Source of the DNA: Aquabacterium sp.
GTDB lineage: Bacteria > Pseudomonadota > Gammaproteobacteria > Burkholderiales > Burkholderiaceae_C
Direction of reading: 5' to 3'
Length of the DNA stretch: 24,889 bases
Assembly: GCA_017989885.1 (NCBI GenBank)
Contig: JAGNPA010000001.1
Coordinates: forward strand, 1 to 24,889
Position 1 is the first letter of the stretch; each line of letters opens with the position of its first letter. Under the pieces are notes generated by a model, which did not search any database, was not told where the DNA came from, and was given only the letters and a program-made list of their open reading frames with translations. Of this stretch, positions 8,626-16,150 are shown in pieces. Made by a program: the position numbers and the translations under genes.

Positions 8626-9456
8626 ATGACCATCGATCCGCAACTGCGCAACCTCAACATCGACCTGCCCGCTTGTCCGGGCACCCTGGTCAAGCTGTCC
8701 CTGTTGATGGCCGATGAGAACTGTGCCATCGACCCGCTGGCCACCCTGATCGAAACCGACATGGCCCTGGCCTCGGCGGTGGTGCGCACGGTCAACTCGG
8801 CCCTGTTCGGGCTGCTCAAACGGGTCGAGACCGTGCACGAGGCGGTGCGCTATCTGGGCATGTCCCAGGTCGCGGGCCTCACCTACGAGATCGGCCTGCG
8901 CGGTGCCTTCCCGCCCAGCCCCTCGCTGCAAAGCATCTGGGACCGTGCCGGGGTGCGTGGCCTGGCCATGGGCCGCATCGCCCGCCAGCTTGATGTCGAC
9001 CCCTGGCAAGCACACACCACCGGGCTGTTTGCCGAAAGCGGCCGGGCGGTGCTGTACGCCCACGACCGGGAGCGCTACGTCGCCCTGGAGCAGCAGTCCA
9101 GCGACGAGGCCCAGTTGTGCGCCAGTGAGGTCGAGACCTTCGGCGTGAGCCACTCGGCCTTGGGCGCCGCCCTGTGCCAGTCCTGGGGCCTGTCACGCGA
9201 GGTCACCGACAGCGTGCGCGCCCGCACCAACAGCCCCGGCCAGTGGACCCAGGAGCGTCCCACCGTCCAGAAGCTGCTGGCCATTGGTCACGCGGTCGAC
9301 CAGTTGCTGCTCAACCCCGCCACCACTGGTGACCCTGAAGCCGTCTGGGCCGACATGGAGCCCCTGGCCCACCAGGTCGGCCTGCACTTCCAGGCCTTCC
9401 AGCTGGCCACCATGCGGGTGTGCGAGCGGCTCAACGTCAACGAGCGGCACACCTGA
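8626..9456 (+). CDS. HDOD domain signalling protein
   Basis: A 276-residue soluble protein consisting mainly of one HDOD domain (about residues 10-210), a relative of HD phosphohydrolases that usually lacks the metal-binding HD residues and is thought to act in signalling. Diagnostic stretches are LPACPGTLVKLSLLM at the start, then the IETDMALASAVVRTVNSALFG region and HEAVRYLGMSQVAGL. The C-terminus (about 215-276) is helical with no domain I recognise; there is no attached REC, GGDEF or EAL domain. The ATG at 8626 has only a weak GAGTG upstream. It lies 99 bp behind the AraC-type regulator on the same strand, and could be read with it. Targets and partners are unknown. Confidence 0.88.
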   Translation: MTIDPQLRNLNIDLPACPGTLVKLSLLMADENCAIDPLATLIETDMALASAVVRTVNSALFGLLKRVETVHEAVRYLGMSQVAGLTYEIGLRGAFPPSPSLQSIWDRAGVRGLAMGRIARQLDVDPWQAHTTGLFAESGRAVLYAHDRERYVALEQQSSDEAQLCASEVETFGVSHSALGAALCQSWGLSREVTDSVRARTNSPGQWTQERPTVQKLLAIGHAVDQLLLNPATTGDPEAVWADMEPLAHQVGLHFQAFQLATMRVCERLNVNERHT

Positions 9457-9530
9457 GGCGGGTGAGCACGGGCCTCAACACCAGACCGCAGGGGATGCAT
9501 TCCGTTACACGGTGCCCCCCGTTTGCTTGA

Positions 9531-9559
9531 TTGACAGGCCTTCCCGGGCCTCACACGAT
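9531..9559 (+). promoter_or_regulatory. Candidate promoter of the PEP-CTERM gene
   Basis: A perfect TTGACA (9531-9536) is followed after 17 bases by CACGAT (9554-9559), a weak -10. The position, 33 bases before the PEP-CTERM start and beyond a 75-base spacer from the HDOD gene, suggests the gene has its own transcript. The stretch between also holds an imperfect AGGCC / GGCCT repeat. Confidence 0.45.
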
Positions 9560-9591
9560 GGCGACTCCTCATACAAAATCAAGGAGTTGCC

Positions 9592-10629
9592 ATGTCCGAC
9601 ATGGTTCGCATGGGGCTGCGCCCCGCTTCGCTCGCGCTCGCGGCTGCCCTGTGCTTTGGTTCCAGCGCGCAGGCCGCCGATGATCCCCTGGTGGCCCAGG
9701 CCTCTGTGACACTGAGTGGTCTGAGTTTCCAGCTGATCGACCTCACGCCCGGTGACGGCATCGCCCCCAGTCTGAGCTTCCAGACCCAGGGCATCATCGA
9801 CACGTCGAACTCGGTCTATGACGAGGCCAGCGACAGTTGGCTGCACAGCGGCCCCACGTACAGCAACAGCCTGCTGCCCAGCACGCCGGTGAACTACATC
9901 ACCGCCGATGGTATGAGCACCGTCACGAGCACCGCCAACAGCGTGACCCTGCAAAGTCAAGTGCAGTTGTCGCAGATCTTGCCTTCATTGACACCCCCCA
10001 ATGCCGAAGGCACGGATGACTACATTTATCTCTCGTCCATGTCAGGCACAGACTTGGCGGTGGGCAACGCTTTCCCCGGTGAGTTTCAGCAGTTCACCTT
10101 GAGCGCAGGCAGTGCGCTGGTGGTGCGCGGCTCCCTGTCTGGCAGCTACACGCTCGACGGCACGGCCCTCAAGACTGGGTTGGAGGCCAGCGGTTACACC
10201 GACTGGAGCATTTATCACACGGGCGCGGCTGACGCCAGTTTTGTCATGGCGGCCCAGTTCTCCGATTTGTCCGCAGAGTCAGCAGGTTTCGAAGGGCTGA
10301 TCGGAAATCAGGTCAACGGCATCTTCGCTCAACTGGTGGACAATGGAGGCACCTCCCTTAATAGTGCCGATGTTGAACTGCTCCTCCAAACGGCCAGCTC
10401 GCGTGACTTTGAATTCACGCTGACCAACCTGGGCGACACCGACATGACCGGACTGCTCGCCTTGAACCTGGGCACCTACAGCGACCTGAGCGTATCTGCC
10501 AACCGCATCTCCTTGGGGACCCCACCGATCGACATCCCCGCCATCCCCGAGCCCTCCACCTACGCCCTGATGGGCCTGGGCCTAGTCGGCATCACGGCCG
10601 TGGCGCGCCGTCGTCGCCACACAGCCTGA
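9592..10629 (+). CDS. PEP-CTERM sorting domain protein
   Basis: A 345-residue secreted protein. The N-terminus is a signal peptide (hydrophobic core at about residues 11-25, likely cut after SSAQA or AQAA). The C-terminus has the three-part PEP-CTERM signal: IPEPSTYA, then a hydrophobic helix LMGLGLVGITAV, then the basic tail ARRRRH. In known systems an exosortase (XrtA/EpsH) recognises this tail, and the cargo goes to the cell surface or matrix along with exopolysaccharide. The mature part is rich in Ser, Thr, Asn and Asp and poor in Cys and Lys, as is usual for such cargo; I see no enzymatic motif. AAGGAG at 9581-9586 supports the start. No exosortase is in the window, so it depends on a system elsewhere. 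The base composition is less GC-rich in the middle than that of its neighbours. Confidence 0.92.
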   Translation: MSDMVRMGLRPASLALAAALCFGSSAQAADDPLVAQASVTLSGLSFQLIDLTPGDGIAPSLSFQTQGIIDTSNSVYDEASDSWLHSGPTYSNSLLPSTPVNYITADGMSTVTSTANSVTLQSQVQLSQILPSLTPPNAEGTDDYIYLSSMSGTDLAVGNAFPGEFQQFTLSAGSALVVRGSLSGSYTLDGTALKTGLEASGYTDWSIYHTGAADASFVMAAQFSDLSAESAGFEGLIGNQVNGIFAQLVDNGGTSLNSADVELLLQTASSRDFEFTLTNLGDTDMTGLLALNLGTYSDLSVSANRISLGTPPIDIPAIPEPSTYALMGLGLVGITAVARRRRHTA

Positions 10630-10650
10630 CGGCTCCCAGCCACCCAAGGC

Positions 10651-10685
10651 AAAAGGCCGGCTGCATCACGCACCCGGCCTTTTTT
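10651..10685 (+). terminator. Intrinsic terminator after the PEP-CTERM gene
   Basis: A 10-bp stem, AAAAGGCCGG (10651-10660) pairing with CCGGCCTTTT (10674-10683), with a 13-base loop and a T-run. It begins 21 bases after the PEP-CTERM stop. The A-run on the left makes it potentially bidirectional, so it could also serve the convergent YceI operon, which stops at 10732. Confidence 0.85.
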
Positions 10686-10731
10686 GTCATCCCTGCGCCA
10701 CCCACCCAGGCGGCGCAGTCACGCCTGACGC

Positions 10732-11310
10732 TTACTGCTTGACGGCTTCCACCTGGATCACCAGCTTCACGTCGTTCGGGATGAAGGGCAGGCCATAGGT
10801 CATGCCGAACTTCTCACGCTGGATGGTGGTCTCGAAGTCGCCACCGCACACCTCGCGCTTGAGCATCGGGTTGTCGTAGCAGCCAAAGTTGTTGGCCGAC
10901 AGGGTGACGGTGTGGGTCTTGCCCAGCAGGGTCAGGTCACCCACCACGGCGCTCACCTTGTCGCCGTTGAAGATGAAACGGCTGCTCTTGAAGGTGGCCT
11001 GGGGGAAGGCTTCGGCGTTGAAGAAATTCTTGCCCTTGAGGTGGCCGTCAAAGTTGGCGGTGCCGGTGTTGATCGAGGCCATGTCCAGCGTGAGGTCCAC
11101 CGAGCCAGTCTTGGCGACCTTGTCCAGCGTCACGGTGCCCGACTTCTTGTCGAAACGGCCGCGGTTGGTCGAGGTGCCGAAGTGCTTGGCCTCGAAGGTC
11201 ACGAAGGTGTGGGTCGGGTCGATGGCGTAGGTCGCCGGGGCAGCGTGGGCGGCACCCACAACGGCCAGGGCGGAAGCGGCCAGAACGGAAGCAATCACGG
11301 TACGGGTCAT
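10732..11310 (-). CDS. YceI family periplasmic protein (copy 1)
   Basis: A 192-residue YceI-type protein, a lipocalin-like beta barrel that in characterised relatives binds isoprenoid (polyprenyl/ubiquinone-like) lipids. A classical Sec signal peptide (TRTVIASVLAASALAVVGAAHA) precedes the mature start APATYAIDPTHTFVTFEAKH, the family's usual opening. FGTSTNRGRFDKKSGTVTLD and the end FGMTYGLPFIPNDVKLVIQVEA are also typical. The ATG at 11310 is preferred over the upstream in-frame start at 11397, because AGGAG sits at 11318-11322 and the signal peptide begins there. The mature protein has two cysteines (in FGCYDN and REVCGGDF) that may form a disulfide. It is the third gene of a cytochrome b561-YceI-YceI set. 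The substrate is unknown. Confidence 0.93.
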   Translation of the reverse strand: MTRTVIASVLAASALAVVGAAHAAPATYAIDPTHTFVTFEAKHFGTSTNRGRFDKKSGTVTLDKVAKTGSVDLTLDMASINTGTANFDGHLKGKNFFNAEAFPQATFKSSRFIFNGDKVSAVVGDLTLLGKTHTVTLSANNFGCYDNPMLKREVCGGDFETTIQREKFGMTYGLPFIPNDVKLVIQVEAVKQ

Positions 11311-11317
11311 GTCAGAT

Positions 11318-11322
11318 CTCCT
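11318..11322 (-). promoter_or_regulatory. Ribosome binding site of YceI copy 1
   Basis: On the minus strand AGGAG lies 7 bases before the ATG at 11310 and decides between that start and a longer open frame that would run back to the end of the preceding gene. Confidence 0.6.
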
Positions 11323-11393
11323 GAAAAGTAAGCGTGCCGGGTCGGCAGCAGAAAAAAACGGTTGAAACCACCATACAGCAAGCAGGTGCCGCA

Positions 11394-11966
11394 TCACAGC
11401 GGCGGCACGCCTTGCAGCACCAGCTTGAACTGCACCTGCACCTCATTGGCCACGATGGACGTGTCGGTCCAGTCGCCCTCGCCAATGCGGTAGTCCAGGC
11501 GCTTGAGCGTGAAGGCGCCCGTTGCCGTGCTCAGGCCCTTGGCCTGGGTCAAGGTCACCGGCAGCACCAGGTCACGCGCCTGCCCCTTGATGGCCAGCTT
11601 GCCGCGCACCTGGAACTTGCCGCCGCCCAGGGCCTGGATGGCCGTGGACAGGAAGGTGGCCTTCGGAAACTTGGGCACGTTGAACCACTCGGCTTTGGGC
11701 AACTCGGCGTCGGCATCGGCGTTGAGCGAGACGCTGCCCAGGTCCAGCTCAAAGGCGATCTGGCTGGTGGCCAGGGCCTTGGGGTCGAACGCGACCTGGG
11801 CCTGGAAGCGCTTGAAGCGGCCCTGAAGGGGCACGCCCAGCTGCTTGGCCACGAAGGTCACTTCGCTCTGGGCTGGCACCAGGGTCTGACCAGCGGCGTG
11901 GGCCGACAGGCCCCAGCCCGCAGCACTCAGCGCCACGGCGCTCAACAGGGTACGGCGAGAAAACAT
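11394..11966 (-). CDS. YceI family protein (copy 2), possible Tat signal
   Basis: A second YceI-family protein (190 residues from the chosen start), divergent from copy 1: the mature part begins QTLVPAQSEVTFVAKQLGVPLQGRF and shows the family pattern (WFNVPKFPKATFLST, then GKLAIKGQARDLVLPV, then DYRIGEGDWTD). Its leader is different in kind: SRRTLLSAVALSAAGWGLSAHA has a twin-arginine motif (S-R-R-x-L-L), which suggests export by Tat, or a Sec peptide with chance arginines. Of two starts (11975 and 11966), the second has an AAGGA at proper distance, while the first has it directly adjacent. It lies 42 bp behind the cytochrome b561 gene and 83 bp before YceI copy 1, probably in one transcript. 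Tat export would imply folding or cofactor loading in the cytoplasm. Confidence 0.9.
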   Translation of the reverse strand: MFSRRTLLSAVALSAAGWGLSAHAAGQTLVPAQSEVTFVAKQLGVPLQGRFKRFQAQVAFDPKALATSQIAFELDLGSVSLNADADAELPKAEWFNVPKFPKATFLSTAIQALGGGKFQVRGKLAIKGQARDLVLPVTLTQAKGLSTATGAFTLKRLDYRIGEGDWTDTSIVANEVQVQFKLVLQGVPPL

Positions 11967-11974
11967 GGTCGGCA

Positions 11975-11979
11975 TCCTT
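11975..11979 (-). promoter_or_regulatory. Ribosome binding site deciding the YceI copy 2 start
   Basis: AAGGA on the minus strand ends nine or so bases before the ATG at 11966, but overlaps the alternative ATG at 11975, so it favours the shorter product. Confidence 0.45.
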
Positions 11980-12008
11980 GCAAAAAGAGGACAGAAACAA
12001 TCGGCGGT

Positions 12009-12569
12009 TCAACGGCCAGGGCGCATGCGCTCGATCAGGCCATCGCGGTCGATGAACTGGTGCTTGAGGGCGGCGGCCACATGCAGCACCACCAAGCCGA
12101 TCAAACCATAGGCCGCCAAGGCATGCAGGGGCTTGAGCACCGTGGCCAGCGACTCACTGACCGGCACCCAGTCCGGCAGCGGCAGCACGCCGAACCACAC
12201 AATGGGGTAGCCCTTGGCCGAGCTGTAGGCCCAGCCCAGCAGCGGCACCGCGAAGAACAGCAGGTACATCAGGTGGTGGGTGCCGTGGAAAGCCACACGC
12301 TGCCAAGTCGGCATGGCCTGCTCGATGCGCATGGGCAAAGCCGGAGGGCGGTGCGTCAGACGCCACACCAGCCGCCACACCGACAGCGCCAAAATCGTCA
12401 CCCCGGCCCACTTGTGCCAGTTGACCAGTTTGAGCTTGGCAAGGGAAAACGGCAGGTCGGCCATGTACACGCCCACCGCAAAGACAGACAGAATGAACAC
12501 CGCCAGCACCCAGTGCAGCACGATGGCCATCAGGCCGTAACGCGGCTCGGTGCGCGTGATGGAAGTCAT
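12009..12569 (-). CDS. Cytochrome b561 family protein
   Basis: A 186-residue inner-membrane dihaem cytochrome b of the bacterial b561 (CybB/YceJ) type, proposed to move electrons between the quinone pool and periplasmic acceptors. Four membrane helices are evident, with candidate haem ligands in AIVLHWVLAVF (helix 1), VNWHKWAGVTIL (helix 2), and LHALAAYGLIGLVVLHVAAALKH (helix 4). The open frame reaches back to 12602, but the ATG at 12569 has GGAG at 12579-12582 and gives the usual MTSITRTEPRYGLMA start. Two YceI genes follow; an association between cytochrome b561 and YceI (yceJ-yceI in E. coli) is well known and suggests lipid/quinone redox work in the periplasm. A candidate FNR box lies upstream. 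Confidence 0.95.
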   Translation of the reverse strand: MTSITRTEPRYGLMAIVLHWVLAVFILSVFAVGVYMADLPFSLAKLKLVNWHKWAGVTILALSVWRLVWRLTHRPPALPMRIEQAMPTWQRVAFHGTHHLMYLLFFAVPLLGWAYSSAKGYPIVWFGVLPLPDWVPVSESLATVLKPLHALAAYGLIGLVVLHVAAALKHQFIDRDGLIERMRPGR

Positions 12570-12593
12570 GTGAGCCGTCTCCAAAAGATCAAC

Positions 12594-12607
12594 TTGATGC
12601 ACATCAC
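12594..12607 (-). promoter_or_regulatory. Candidate FNR/ANR (oxygen-response) box
   Basis: TTGATGCACATCAC matches the FNR/ANR consensus TTGAT-N4-ATCAA at nine of ten defined bases. It sits 25 bases before the cytochrome b561 start, on the upstream side, and about 120 bases before the divergent diguanylate cyclase. So close to the coding start it could repress, or activate if the transcript starts very near the ATG. A single site in a short search is suggestive, not proof. Confidence 0.35.
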
Positions 12608-12728
12608 TGTAACGCCCCCCTTTTCGCCCCAGGTTGAGACCGGTTCACGCCTTGCTTCAATTTTTGTGAACAACCCCTTTCAGGCGACCTTCGGGTTTTA
12701 CCCCCACCCTACCCCCTGATTTGGGCTT

Positions 12729-13946
12729 GTGTCCGCCTTCCCGATGGCACATGATGGAGTCAAAACCTTCTACATGCACGCACCTGCCTTTTTCCGTCAA
12801 ATCGCTCACCTGATCCTGGGCTCGGAGCGCAAGCAACAGCTGCGCATCTCGCGCTCCCTGACCGCCGCGTTCGTCTTTCTGGCCTGCATCGGCCTGCAGG
12901 TCTACGCCTACCGGCACGGTTTCATGGAGGTGCAGTACGTCTGGCGCCTGTCCATCGTCATCGTCGTCAACATCGTCTTCTGGTACGCCCTGCTGCGCTC
13001 CGGGCTGAACCTGCGATTCCGGGACCCGGCGCTCACCTTGCCACAGGTCCTCACGGCCCTGACCATCATCACCTACGCCTATTCGGTGACGGGGCGCATC
13101 CATGGTCCCATCATGATGCTGCTGACCCTGGTGCAGGTGTTCGGCATCTTCAACATGAGCCAGCGTGATTCACGCCTGGCCGGTTTGTACAGCCTGGGCC
13201 TGATGGGTTGCGCCATGGTCTACAAGACCCAGACCGACCCCACCAACTACCCCTATCAGGTCGAAATCGCCCACTTCATCCTGATCGCGGCCATCTTGCC
13301 GACCATCTCCAGTCTGGCGGCGCAGCTCAACAACATGCGCGCGCGCCTGCAAAGCCAGAAGAACGAGCTGGCCCAGGCCCTCACCCGCATCCAGATCCTG
13401 GCCACCCGCGACGAGCTCACCGGCCTGTTCAACCGCCGCCACATGCTCGATGTGCTGACTCAGCACCAAAAGCGCCTGATCCGCTCTGGGCACCACCGTT
13501 TCTGCCTGGCGCTGCTCGACATCGACCACTTCAAGCGCATCAACGACACCCATGGCCATGGCGTGGGCGACGAGGTGCTGCGCGAGTTCGCCGCCACGCT
13601 GCAGCGCGCCCTGCGCGACACCGACGTCCTCGCCCGCTGGGGGGGCGAAGAATTCCTGCTGCTGATCAATGACACCTCGCCCGACCTGGCCATCATCGGC
13701 GTGGACCGGGCCCGTGAGCTGCTGGCCGCCGGTCCCTTGCTGCCGCACATGCCCGACCTGAAGGTGACGTTCTCGGCCGGCTTGACCGGGTACGACGACG
13801 TGGAAGAGCTGAACACGTGCATCGACCGCGCGGATCAGGCCTTGTACCGTGCCAAATCAGAAGGACGTGACCGCACCGTGATCGCTGACCCACCTCCCCC
13901 TCAAGTGGGAGCGACAGGCACACAACGTCTGGCAGCGGCACACTGA
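12729..13946 (+). CDS. Membrane-bound diguanylate cyclase (GGDEF)
   Basis: A 405-residue protein that should make cyclic di-GMP from two GTP. The N-terminal 200 residues hold about six hydrophobic helices (roughly 42-60, 72-90, 104-120, 127-142, 150-165, 180-200) forming a membrane sensor of no type I can name. A short helical linker then leads to the catalytic domain (about 225-390), opening with RDELTGLFNRRHM. The active site is R-W-G-G-E-E-F (GGEEF at 305-309), and the product-inhibition site RxxD is present as Arg296-Asp-Thr-Asp299, five residues before it. Starts at 12729 (GTG), 12744 and 12774 (both ATG) are all possible; none has a strong ribosome site, GGAG at 12756-12759 being nearest to 12774. 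A hybrid-kinase-like gene follows after 30 bp, probably in the same transcript. Confidence 0.92.
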   Translation: MSAFPMAHDGVKTFYMHAPAFFRQIAHLILGSERKQQLRISRSLTAAFVFLACIGLQVYAYRHGFMEVQYVWRLSIVIVVNIVFWYALLRSGLNLRFRDPALTLPQVLTALTIITYAYSVTGRIHGPIMMLLTLVQVFGIFNMSQRDSRLAGLYSLGLMGCAMVYKTQTDPTNYPYQVEIAHFILIAAILPTISSLAAQLNNMRARLQSQKNELAQALTRIQILATRDELTGLFNRRHMLDVLTQHQKRLIRSGHHRFCLALLDIDHFKRINDTHGHGVGDEVLREFAATLQRALRDTDVLARWGGEEFLLLINDTSPDLAIIGVDRARELLAAGPLLPHMPDLKVTFSAGLTGYDDVEELNTCIDRADQALYRAKSEGRDRTVIADPPPPQVGATGTQRLAAAH

Positions 13947-13976
13947 GGCCCTGCCTGTCATCCGGACGCCCTGCCT

Positions 13977-15569
13977 ATGCCCACCTTCGAGGCCCCATCC
14001 CCTGCCGAGGGTGAGGGGCCATGCCACCAAATCTTGCAGGACCTCGACATCGGCCTGGTGCGAGTCAACCTCGAGGGCTACATCCTGGAGCTCACCCCGC
14101 GTTTCGCCACGCTGCTGGGGCTGCCCCCCGACGGTCGCCCTGACGCGACGGTCGGCCTGCACCTGGCCGACATCACGCCCCCACAAGACCTCGCCGCCAC
14201 ACTGACCCAGATGGAGGCGGCCCTGGCCGGCGAGCGCCAGCCCTGGGTCTTGCCGCCACGCCAGACCCGGGTCGATGGGCGCGCCATCTGGGTGCACCTG
14301 CAGATGACGCTGCTGCGCGATGCGGAGGGCCGGCCCTTGCAGTTCGTGGGCATCGCACACGAGGGTGCGCCGCCAACCGACGCCCTGCCCGACACCTCGG
14401 CCACGCCCGTCGCCCACCACGATGGGCGTCCCGGCGACGGCTTCGACGTCATCGCCGGCATGAGCCATGCCCTGCGCACCCCCCTCAACGCCATCCTGGG
14501 TTTCGCCCAGCTCCTGCGGGTGGATCCCGGCGAGGGCCTGAGCGCCGGCCAAAGCGAGAAAGTCGCCCACATTGAACAAGCGGGGGCCCACCTGCTGGCC
14601 CTGCTGTCCGACGTCATCGACCTCGCCCGGCTCGAAGCCCGGCGCCTGCCGCTGCAGATCGAACTGCTGCCCCTGGCGCCACTGCTCGATGAGGCCCTGG
14701 CCAGCGTCGCGGCAGAGGCCGAGCAGGCGGGCGTGTCACTGCGTGTGCGTCTGCCTGAAGACGCCATGTGCGTCTGGGCCGACCGTGATCGTCTGCGTCA
14801 GGTCCTGCGCAAACTCTTGCACCATGCCCTGCGCGCACCGGGAACCGGGGGCCGCGTCCTGCTGGAGGTGCAGTCCCTCCACCACCAGGTGGCCCTCACG
14901 GTCAGTGACACCCTGCATGAGCTGAGTGCCGCGCAGCAGGCGGATTTGTTCCAGCTGCCCGCAGCGGGACGTGACCCCGGCGACGGTGACGGCACGCACC
15001 TGGATCTGCACATCGTCCAGCGTCTGGTCGAGTTGATGCAGGGGCGTGTCGAGGTGAGCAGCGCGGCGGGCTTGGGTACCCGGCTGCGCGTCTGGTTGCC
15101 GCAGGGGCAGACCCTGCAGCCGCTGCCCGAAGAGGCCTTTGCCCCCACCCGATCGGCCTTTGGCGACCTGGAGGGTGTGGCGGGCGATCAGCCGCTGACC
15201 GTGCTCTATGCCGAAGACAATGTGGTCAACATCGAACTGGTGCGCCAGGTGATGCGCATGCGCCCGCAGTGGCGTCTGGAGGTGGCCTATTGCGGCCAGG
15301 ACGCCATCACGATGGCCTTGCGCGACCCGCCCGACCTGCTCCTGCTCGACATGCACCTGGGTGACATGAGCGGGCTCGATGTCTCGAACGTGCTCACCCG
15401 TCAGCCCCACACCGCCGGCATCCCGCGCGTGGCGCTGTCAGCCGACGTGCTGCCGGACCTGGTCCGCGAGGCCCGTGCCCAGGGCTTTGTGGACTACCTG
15501 AGCAAGCCGCTGGACGTGGGCCGCCTGCTGCGGCTGCTCGATCGGGTGTCCCAGCTCAAGGCGCCGTGA
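13977..15569 (+). CDS. Hybrid histidine kinase with degenerate ATPase domain and intact receiver
   Basis: A 530-residue soluble protein with PAS domain (about 16-130), dimerisation/phosphoacceptor domain with His164 (SHALRTPLNAILGFAQLL; the usual SHELRT glutamate is alanine), an ATPase-like domain (about 230-376) and a receiver (about 407-525). The receiver looks intact: acidic pair Glu413/Asp414, phosphoacceptor Asp458 (LLLLDMHLGDMSG), Ser488 and Lys510. The ATPase-like domain keeps the fold landmarks (DRDRLRQVL, then LHIVQRLVELMQG and RLRVWLP) but lacks its motifs: the N box NLLxNA reads KLLHHA (279-284), the G1 box DxGxGM reads SDTLHEL (310-316), and the G2 box GTGIGL reads GTHLDL (339-344). 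It therefore probably does not bind ATP normally, and may be phosphorylated by another kinase such as its close relative at 17913. It follows the diguanylate cyclase by 30 bp, suggesting joint control. Confidence 0.9.
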   Translation: MPTFEAPSPAEGEGPCHQILQDLDIGLVRVNLEGYILELTPRFATLLGLPPDGRPDATVGLHLADITPPQDLAATLTQMEAALAGERQPWVLPPRQTRVDGRAIWVHLQMTLLRDAEGRPLQFVGIAHEGAPPTDALPDTSATPVAHHDGRPGDGFDVIAGMSHALRTPLNAILGFAQLLRVDPGEGLSAGQSEKVAHIEQAGAHLLALLSDVIDLARLEARRLPLQIELLPLAPLLDEALASVAAEAEQAGVSLRVRLPEDAMCVWADRDRLRQVLRKLLHHALRAPGTGGRVLLEVQSLHHQVALTVSDTLHELSAAQQADLFQLPAAGRDPGDGDGTHLDLHIVQRLVELMQGRVEVSSAAGLGTRLRVWLPQGQTLQPLPEEAFAPTRSAFGDLEGVAGDQPLTVLYAEDNVVNIELVRQVMRMRPQWRLEVAYCGQDAITMALRDPPDLLLLDMHLGDMSGLDVSNVLTRQPHTAGIPRVALSADVLPDLVREARAQGFVDYLSKPLDVGRLLRLLDRVSQLKAP

Positions 15570-15610
15570 GCGTTGGGCCGCCGGCCTGCGTTGCAACACC
15601 GCGCGCCCGC

Positions 15611-16114
15611 TCAGCCCGCCAGTTCGGTGAAGAAGCGGCCGCCATGGAACACCAGCGGGGCCACGCCCACGCGGCGGCGGCAATGCGCCACGCGCCCGAC
15701 GAACACGATGTGGTCACCGGCCTCGTGCTGACCATGGTGGCTGCACTCGAAGACGGCAGCCGCCCCGTCGATGACCGGCGCACCGGTCAGCCCCGGACGC
15801 CAGGCCGTGCCCTCGAACCGGTCGATGCCACGGCGGGCAAAGCGCTCGGCCAGCAGACGCTGATCGGCCGCCAGCACATTGATGGCGTAGTGCGTGGCCG
15901 AGCGAAAGCCCGCCAAGGTGGTCGACTGGCAGCCCAGGCTCCACAGCACCAGCGGGGGCGACAGGGACACGGAGTTGAAGGAGTTGGCCGTCAGCCCCAC
16001 CAGTTGGCCCTGTGCATCGCGCGCGGTGACGATGGTCACCCCGGTGGCGAACTGGCCCAGGGTCGCACGCAGCTCTTCTTGGGTGAATGGGGGCGAATCG
16101 GACGGCAGGCTCAT
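15611..16114 (-). CDS. Flavin reductase family protein
   Basis: A 167-residue protein of the flavin reductase-like FMN-binding domain family, small NAD(P)H:FMN oxidoreductases that supply reduced flavin to two-component monooxygenases, or bind FMN for other uses. The family pattern is present: RATLGQFATGVTIVTARD, VGLTANSFNSVSLSPPLVLWSL, and FECSHHGQHEAGDHIVFVGRV near the C-terminus. I chose the ATG at 16114; a GTG at 16138 in frame would add eight residues. It comes 36 bp after the methyltransferase gene, in what is probably the parB-methyltransferase-reductase transcript, and it converges on the hybrid kinase gene with 41 bp between stops. No monooxygenase partner is adjacent, so the physiological use is open. 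Confidence 0.92.
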   Translation of the reverse strand: MSLPSDSPPFTQEELRATLGQFATGVTIVTARDAQGQLVGLTANSFNSVSLSPPLVLWSLGCQSTTLAGFRSATHYAINVLAADQRLLAERFARRGIDRFEGTAWRPGLTGAPVIDGAAAVFECSHHGQHEAGDHIVFVGRVAHCRRRVGVAPLVFHGGRFFTELAG

Positions 16115-16150
16115 GTCGGCTTTCGTGGCAAGGGGCACAGTGTAGTGCGC

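Noticed and set aside
11334..12719. A 461-codon plus-strand open frame opposite YceI copy 2 and cytochrome b561
   Set aside because: Shadow composition, no domain, and the minus-strand genes have ribosome sites, leaders and family motifs.
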